A program made the position numbers and the translations under genes. Positions 1-5,160 of a stretch of DNA of 5,160 nucleotides are shown in pieces (positions within the stretch are counted from its first letter, which is position 1; each line of letters starts with the position of its first letter). The notes under the pieces were generated by a model. That model was given only the letters and a program-made list of their open reading frames with translations, ran no database searches and had not been told where the DNA came from. The DNA is from Amylibacter sp. (lineage in GTDB: Bacteria; Pseudomonadota; Alphaproteobacteria; Rhodobacterales; Rhodobacteraceae), in the NCBI GenBank assembly GCA_030625465.1, contig DAOUQS010000152.1, forward strand, positions 1 to 5,160, given 5' to 3'.

Positions 1-4
1 TTTA

Positions 5-1171
5 ATGTTACAGGCCGAAAAACACATACCACCGCAGTTTACACAACCGGTAAACCAGATAATTTTAATGCTATGCCTTGTCATTTTAACGGTACTGGGC
101 GGATATGTTGCCTATCCTGCCATTGCCCCGATATTCCTGTCCTCGCCCTATCTGAACGGGTTTATCCTGATGGTGTTCGTATTCGGCATGGTGTCGTGTT
201 TCTGGCAGATGGTAACATTGGTGAAATCGGTCAGCTGGATAGAAGGCTTTGCACTGGAGCGCCCGGACAACGAGTTTAAAAAAGCCCCCGGATTGCTGGC
301 GTCACTGGCGGCATTGCTGAAAAAACGCGCGGCACGTTTGATGCTGACATCGACATCGACGCGCACAATTCTGGATTCGGTGGCCACGCGTCTGGATGAA
401 GGGCGTGAAATTACCCGCTACATCATCAACCTGCTGATCTTTTTGGGGCTGTTGGGCACGTTTTACGGTCTTGCCACCACAGTTCCGGCGGTGGTCGATA
501 CCATACGCCACTTGGCCCCGAAAGAAGGTCAGGACGCAATGAGTGTCTTTGACAATCTGATGACCGGTTTGGAAACCCAGCTGGGCGGTATGGGCACTGC
601 ATTCGGGTCATCCTTGATCGGGCTTGCTGGTTCTTTGGTGGTTGGTTTGCTGGATTTGTTTGCAGGCCACGGGCAAAACAGGTTCTTCCGCGAGATGGAA
701 GAATGGCTGTCTTCGATCACCCGCATTGGTATCGCCGCAGGTGATGACAATGACGGCGAATCGCCGAACGCAATGATTACGGAATTACTGCAACAAACCA
801 CGTTACAAATTGAAAACCAGCAAGCTATATTGGGACAGCTGAATGAACGCCGCACAGTCACCGATCAACGGATTGAGGCCTTGGGCATTTCGGTGGCGCA
901 AATGGTCGATGCGCAGATGACATCACACGCGCGAACACAGCAGATAATGGAACAGCTATCAACCAGCCAGGAAAAAATCTCGGATGCGATAGCGACCCAG
1001 ACCTATAAAGAGGACACCGCGGTTTCCGAACAGATGGCCGCGCATTTGCATAGTATCAGCATACAAATGGGTCGGCTTATTGATGAAACCGAAGCCGGAC
1101 GCAGAGACTCGATTGCCGAATTGCGCGGCGACCTTGCGGTTTTGGCGAAAGCCTTCCGCGGGAGGGGCTGA
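5..1171 (+). CDS. MotA/TolQ/ExbB-family proton-channel subunit with long cytoplasmic tail
   Basis: Probable inner-membrane stator or channel subunit that converts proton flow into mechanical work with the protein encoded just downstream. Four hydrophobic segments are visible at about residues 16-37, 51-73, 140-164 and 196-219. Helices 3 and 4 carry the family signature: a Gly-rich GLLGTFYGLATTVPAV-like stretch near 147-163 and GMGTAFGSSLIGLAGS at 195-210. The loop between helices 2 and 3 (about 74-139) is basic and should be cytoplasmic. After helix 4, about 145 residues (243-388) are polar, Gln-rich and helix-prone, much longer than the tail of ExbB or TolQ and reminiscent of ZorA. The first Met is 4 bases from the window edge, so no ribosome site is visible and an upstream start cannot be excluded, but about 15 residues before helix 1 is reasonable. 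The family assignment is firm; the cargo or process powered is unknown. Confidence 0.9.
   Translation: MLQAEKHIPPQFTQPVNQIILMLCLVILTVLGGYVAYPAIAPIFLSSPYLNGFILMVFVFGMVSCFWQMVTLVKSVSWIEGFALERPDNEFKKAPGLLASLAALLKKRAARLMLTSTSTRTILDSVATRLDEGREITRYIINLLIFLGLLGTFYGLATTVPAVVDTIRHLAPKEGQDAMSVFDNLMTGLETQLGGMGTAFGSSLIGLAGSLVVGLLDLFAGHGQNRFFREMEEWLSSITRIGIAAGDDNDGESPNAMITELLQQTTLQIENQQAILGQLNERRTVTDQRIEALGISVAQMVDAQMTSHARTQQIMEQLSTSQEKISDAIATQTYKEDTAVSEQMAAHLHSISIQMGRLIDETEAGRRDSIAELRGDLAVLAKAFRGRG
1161..1165 (+). promoter_or_regulatory. Strong Shine-Dalgarno for the OmpA-like gene
   Basis: GGAGG lies 9 bases before the ATG at 1175 and inside the last codons of the upstream gene, where it encodes part of the Arg-Gly-Arg-Gly end. 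It supports the ATG at 1175 as the true start and implies translational coupling within one operon transcript. Confidence 0.8.
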
Positions 1172-1174
1172 TAA

Positions 1175-2989
1175 ATGGCCATCTTGCGGCGTCGCAACAG
1201 CCAGGTTTCGGGTAGTATCTGGCCCGGTTTTGTTGATGCCATGACAGCTTTGCTGATGATCCTGATGTTCGTGCTGACGATTTTTATGGTGGTGCAATTC
1301 GTGTTGCGCGAAACCATTACCGGACAGGATGAAGAACTGGATAACATGTCCGATCAAATCGCCGGGCAAGAGGTGGAGCTGGACAGTCTGGCAGCACAAA
1401 TCGCCGGGTTGGCCGATGCTTTGGGGCTGGAACAGACACATTCCAAGGGCCTGCAAGGTGAACTGACGGGTCTGCAAAGCGATTTTCAATCGGCGCAAAG
1501 TAAGATCGTACAGCAAACCGCATTGATCGGAAGCCTGACCGCAACGACGCAGCAGCAAGAAACCCAAATCGTATCCTTTGAACAACAAGTCGCGGGGCTT
1601 TTGGGGCAACGGGATGATTTGAAAAACCGGCTATCGACAACGCAGGCGGCTTTATCGGATGTGGAAGCGGCGCAGGCCAAGACTTTATCCCAAAAGGAAG
1701 CGGTTCAACTGGCATTGGCGCAAGCCCGCAGCGAGGTTGATTTGCAAACCGAACAGGCAAGGCTGGCGGCGGCAAAACGCGAAGCGTTGCAGGCCTTGAT
1801 TGCGGACTTGAACAAGAATGTAACGTCCAAAGACAGTCAGATTGCAGTGATAACAAACGACCTTGAAGCAAAGGAAAAGCAACGGCTGGCTGAGGTTGCC
1901 GCCGTGTTGGCCTTGCAGGAACGGCTGAAGACCTCGCAGGATGAACTGGGTACGCTTCAAACCGATATTACGGCAAAAGAAACTGAACTGGCGCAGGCAA
2001 AAGGTGCCTTGAGCCAAGAAGAAAAGCTGCGGTTGATCGAATTGGCGGCAACAAAAGCGTTGCGGGAACGTTTGGAAAATTCACATGATGAATTGATCGC
2101 GATGACCTTGGCGCTGGAAGAGAAAAGAAAAGACGCGGAAAATACGCTGACCTTACTTGCGGCCGCACAAGCGGCAAAAACCACGGCTGAAAGCCTTGCA
2201 GATCGCCGCCTGAGCGACCACGAAAAAGAAGCGGTCTTATTGGCGCAGGCCAATAACCTGCTGAAAGATGAACAGGCATTATCGGCGGAAAGCCAACGTA
2301 AAATGACCTTGCTGAACCAGCAAACCAGCGCGTTGCGCGGCCAGTTAAACGTGCTTCAAAGCCTGCTTGATGATGCCAATGCAAAAGATACCGAGGCGCG
2401 GATCCAGCTGAAAAGCCTTGGTGTGAACCTGAATACCGCTTTGGCCCGCGTTGCCTCTGAACAAAAACACCGTGCCGCACTGGAAGAAAACGAGCGTAAG
2501 CGTCTGGAAGCCGAAGCCAAGGATTTAAAGAAATTCCGGTCAGAGTTTTTCGGCCGGCTTCGCGATGTTCTTGGCGAGCAAGAAGGCATTCGTATTGTCG
2601 GTGACCGTTTCGTGTTCTCGTCTGAAATTCTATATATGACAGGTTCTGCCGATCTTGGTGATCGCGGCAAAGAGGAAATCCGGAAAGTTGCATCTATTAT
2701 CAAGGATATTGCCGATCAGATCCCGGACGGTATCGACTGGATATTACGGGTTGACGGGCATACGGATAATACCCCGATCAGGGGTTCTGCGGGCGGGTAT
2801 GAGGACAATTGGGAACTAAGCCAGGCGCGTGCCTTGGCCGTTGTCAAATACCTTGTTAACGATCTGGAAATTCCGGCAAACAGGTTATCGGCCAACGGCT
2901 TTGGCGAGTTCCAACCGATAGCAGAAGGCGACAGTCCGAAAGCATTGGCGGCAAACCGCCGGATCGAGTTGAAATTTACCGAGAAGTAA
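1175..2989 (+). CDS. MotB/ZorB-like protein: one membrane helix, giant coiled coil, OmpA-like peptidoglycan-binding domain
   Basis: Likely partner of the upstream channel subunit, anchoring it to the cell wall. Basic residues R5-R7 precede one membrane helix at about 19-44, giving a cytoplasmic N-terminus. D21, in the WPGFVDAMTALL context at 16-27, sits where MotB carries its essential proton-binding Asp. Residues about 47-460 are rich in Ala, Leu, Gln, Glu and Lys with heptad patterning and contain no proline (none between P17 and P517), indicating a long periplasmic coiled coil. Residues about 470-604 form an OmpA-like domain: VDGHTDN at 526-532, NWELSQARA at 545-553 and the closing NRRIELKF at 594-601, which carry the Asp and Arg expected to bind diaminopimelate of peptidoglycan. 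At 604 residues it is about twice the length of MotB, the excess being the coil. It is not ordinary MotB, since no flagellar genes are near and the partner is ExbB-like. Confidence 0.92.
   Translation: MAILRRRNSQVSGSIWPGFVDAMTALLMILMFVLTIFMVVQFVLRETITGQDEELDNMSDQIAGQEVELDSLAAQIAGLADALGLEQTHSKGLQGELTGLQSDFQSAQSKIVQQTALIGSLTATTQQQETQIVSFEQQVAGLLGQRDDLKNRLSTTQAALSDVEAAQAKTLSQKEAVQLALAQARSEVDLQTEQARLAAAKREALQALIADLNKNVTSKDSQIAVITNDLEAKEKQRLAEVAAVLALQERLKTSQDELGTLQTDITAKETELAQAKGALSQEEKLRLIELAATKALRERLENSHDELIAMTLALEEKRKDAENTLTLLAAAQAAKTTAESLADRRLSDHEKEAVLLAQANNLLKDEQALSAESQRKMTLLNQQTSALRGQLNVLQSLLDDANAKDTEARIQLKSLGVNLNTALARVASEQKHRAALEENERKRLEAEAKDLKKFRSEFFGRLRDVLGEQEGIRIVGDRFVFSSEILYMTGSADLGDRGKEEIRKVASIIKDIADQIPDGIDWILRVDGHTDNTPIRGSAGGYEDNWELSQARALAVVKYLVNDLEIPANRLSANGFGEFQPIAEGDSPKALAANRRIELKFTEK
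1874..2095 (+). repeat. Internal duplication of 49-residue period in the coiled coil
   Basis: Residues 234-258 (bases 1874-1948) and 283-307 (bases 2021-2095) of the OmpA-like protein align without gaps with 16 of 25 identities, both following an EKxRLxExAAxxAL...ERLxxSxDEL pattern. The offset is 49 residues (147 bases), exactly seven heptads, so the coiled-coil register is kept. DNA identity is lower than for a recent duplication, so the event is old. Flanking similarity fades quickly on both sides. Confidence 0.7.
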
Positions 2990-2993
2990 GCGG

Positions 2994-4259
2994 TTAACGG
3001 ACGCCGACCAGATACCAAACATCAAGAATGCCTTTGCCCTTGATCATGACCTTGCCGCGTTTTTTAAACCGAAAGGACTTGCCCAGTAAGGTTTTAGTGC
3101 ACTCTGCAACCTGAATTTTCCCGTCTGTTCCGCAGCTTTCCAACCGCGAGGCAATGTTCACAGTGTCGCCCCAAACATCGTAAAGTGGTTTTTGTGTGCC
3201 GATGACACCTGCCACTACAGGGCCATAGTGTATGCCGATGCGTAACTCAAGATGTTCACCTGTTTCCGCGGCATATTTCTGCGTTTCTTCCATCATGTCC
3301 AACGCCATATGCGCCATACGTTCTGCGTGATCGGGTTGTGGATCAGGCAGCCCGCCTGCAACCATAAATGCGTCTCCTATGGTTTTTATTTTCTCTAGTT
3401 CGTATTTTTTCACAAGCAAATCAAACCGTGTGAACAGATTGTTAAGAAGCCTGACAAGTTCGGCGGCATTTTGATATTTCGCACGCGAAATAAAGCCGAC
3501 AATATCGGCAAAAAGGATTGTTACGTTAGCGTGGCTGTCGGCAATAGTTTTCCCCGGGTTGCGTTTTAGCTCGGCGGCAATAGACGCGGGAAGCATATTG
3601 GCCAGCAGCTTTTCGGAATACTCATATTCGCGTTGTAACGCGTCTTCTGCACGATGTGCCTGGTAAAATGCATAGTAAACCATGCAAAAAATAAACAGCA
3701 TTGAAAATATAATAGACGATAAATGTAGTATCTTTAAAAAGTTAGAATCCAGATGCAAGAAATCCGCCGCCGGGATAGAACTATTTTCAAAATAAATAAA
3801 TAAACTGATTTGCAGGAAGAATGACAAGATAGACAGCGCATTCTGGTAAACGCCCATAATCAAAATTGCACTTGCAGCCCCTGCAAGGAAGTAGAAATAG
3901 ACACCGCTTTCAGCCCCGAAGATTAAGGTAAGGTAACTTGCCCCCCCCACCCAAAGTATCAGGTTGAAAATCGACCCCAGATATGGATGTTTTTTGTTTA
4001 AAAACGGGGTGGCAAGAATTACGGTGCCAATAACCAGTAAAAGTGCGATCGGCCATTTGAGCTGGTCAAAGTTGTATAATGCTAACAGTATAGCGTGCAT
4101 ATATGACAAAGCCGCAATCGCGGAAATCATGACATTGGTCAAGACAATGCGTTGTGTTTGCCTTTTGGAATGGTTGTTTGTTCCGATGTGCAGCCACGTA
4201 TAAATCGCAGATTTAATTTTGGCCAGCAGAACAAATTGTGGTTTGTCGGCTTGCTTCAT
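2994..4259 (-). CDS. Six-helix membrane-bound class III adenylate cyclase
   Basis: Predicted to make cyclic AMP from ATP at the inner membrane. An amphipathic N-terminus (about 9-26) precedes six hydrophobic segments at about 38-62, 69-86, 96-115, 119-137, 138-157 and 177-200. A short signalling helix follows (about 201-240, with LLANMLPASIAAELK at 218-232), then one cyclase domain from about 245 to 415. All catalytic residues are present: metal-binding D252 (in LFADIVGF) and D296 (in KTIGDAFM), adenine-selecting K292 and D361 (YDVWGDTVNIASR), and transition-state N368 and R372. The K/D pair argues for ATP rather than GTP. The active form should be a homodimer. I recognise no sensory domain in the membrane part. 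The start ATG lacks a clear Shine-Dalgarno. The gene converges on the upstream operon with a 4-base gap. Its membrane-encoding part looks more AT-rich than its neighbours. Confidence 0.94.
   Translation of the reverse strand: MKQADKPQFVLLAKIKSAIYTWLHIGTNNHSKRQTQRIVLTNVMISAIAALSYMHAILLALYNFDQLKWPIALLLVIGTVILATPFLNKKHPYLGSIFNLILWVGGASYLTLIFGAESGVYFYFLAGAASAILIMGVYQNALSILSFFLQISLFIYFENSSIPAADFLHLDSNFLKILHLSSIIFSMLFIFCMVYYAFYQAHRAEDALQREYEYSEKLLANMLPASIAAELKRNPGKTIADSHANVTILFADIVGFISRAKYQNAAELVRLLNNLFTRFDLLVKKYELEKIKTIGDAFMVAGGLPDPQPDHAERMAHMALDMMEETQKYAAETGEHLELRIGIHYGPVVAGVIGTQKPLYDVWGDTVNIASRLESCGTDGKIQVAECTKTLLGKSFRFKKRGKVMIKGKGILDVWYLVGVR
3941..3948 (-). repeat. Homopolymer of eight G on the cyclase coding strand
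   Basis: Eight consecutive C on the + strand give G8 in the cyclase gene, encoding the V104-G105-G106-A107 region at the third membrane helix. Loss or gain of one base would shift frame before the catalytic domain. It may be chance, a slippage-prone site or a sequencing-sensitive tract. Confidence 0.85.
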
Positions 4260-4297
4260 AAACTAAGGCTTTAGTGGTTTGTTTTGATGATGCAAGT

Positions 4298-4330
4298 AAA
4301 AACGCCCTAAAGCTGTAATGCCAGGGCGTT
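4298..4330 (-). terminator. Rho-independent terminator of clpA
   Basis: On the - strand, 8 bases after the clpA stop, AACGCCCT (4330-4323) pairs perfectly with AGGGCGTT (4308-4301) around a 14-base loop and is followed by three more T (4300-4298), giving a run of five T from the stem end. The position and shape fit an intrinsic terminator for clpA. The T run is short, so some read-through into the cyclase gene is possible. On the + strand the same hairpin has only a poor T run. Confidence 0.75.
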
Positions 4331-4338
4331 CTTACGAT

Positions 4339-5160
<822 letters not shown>

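Noticed and set aside
343..357. Short tandem repeat of ACATCG in the ExbB-like gene
   Set aside because: Only about two units, in frame and encoding Thr-Ser-Thr-Ser-Thr; too short to be meaningful.
959..1609. Long antisense open frame opposite the operon genes
   Set aside because: It straddles the junction of two well-supported genes, its translation is low in recognisable motifs and rich in His, Gln and Cys typical of a shadow frame, and no ribosome site supports it. Other opposite-strand frames in the operon, cyclase and clpA regions were rejected for the same reasons.
2947..2960. Hairpin GGCGG-CAAA-CCGCC near the end of the OmpA-like gene as a terminator
   Set aside because: It lies inside conserved codons (Ala-Ala-Asn-Arg-Arg), has a stem of only 5 bases and no T run follows on either strand.
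5..2989. Complete Zorya anti-phage system
   Set aside because: Only ZorA/ZorB-like components are present. The next genes are an adenylate cyclase and clpA on the opposite strand, with no ZorC, ZorD or ZorE features. The very long coil in the OmpA protein also differs from ZorB. The unseen upstream side could still change this.
4278..4295. Sigma-70 type promoter before the cyclase (TTGCAT on the - strand as -35)
   Set aside because: No convincing -10 element follows at 16-18 bases; the best candidate, TAAAGC, matches the consensus at only 3 of 6 positions.

Overview
The window reads as ordinary chromosomal sequence from a Gram-negative bacterium, most likely an alphaproteobacterium. The evidence is an OmpA-type peptidoglycan-binding protein, a ClpA-type unfoldase, codon choice of moderate to slightly high GC, and a paired ExbB-like/OmpA-like operon of a kind I associate with Rhodobacterales and relatives. 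Order and genus cannot be fixed from this stretch. It is almost fully coding: four protein genes, no RNA genes, no insertion sequences and no CRISPR array.

Layout. On the + strand (5-2989) lies a two-gene operon. The first gene encodes a MotA/TolQ/ExbB-family inner-membrane channel subunit with a long cytoplasmic helical tail. The second encodes its likely partner, a protein with one N-terminal membrane helix carrying a candidate proton-binding Asp, a very long proline-free coiled coil, and a C-terminal OmpA-like peptidoglycan-binding domain. Only 3 bases separate the genes, and a strong ribosome binding site lies inside the end of the first. Together they look like a proton-driven motor or force-transducing complex related to MotAB, ExbBD, TolQR and ZorAB, with an unusually long periplasmic part. 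On the - strand (2994-4259) is a six-helix membrane-bound class III adenylate cyclase, convergent with the operon and only 4 bases from it. Further right on the - strand (4339 to the window edge) is the C-terminal third of ClpA, the ATP-driven unfoldase that feeds ClpP. A rho-independent terminator lies between clpA and the cyclase gene.

How they work together. The first two genes almost certainly form one complex. The cyclase and clpA share a strand but are separated by a terminator, and nothing indicates a shared function. I do not see a clear new multi-gene system. The most distinctive points are the motor pair with its roughly 400-residue coiled coil, a 49-residue (seven-heptad) internal repeat in that coil, the close architectural match of the cyclase to the mycobacterial Rv1625c type, and a run of eight G in the cyclase coding strand.
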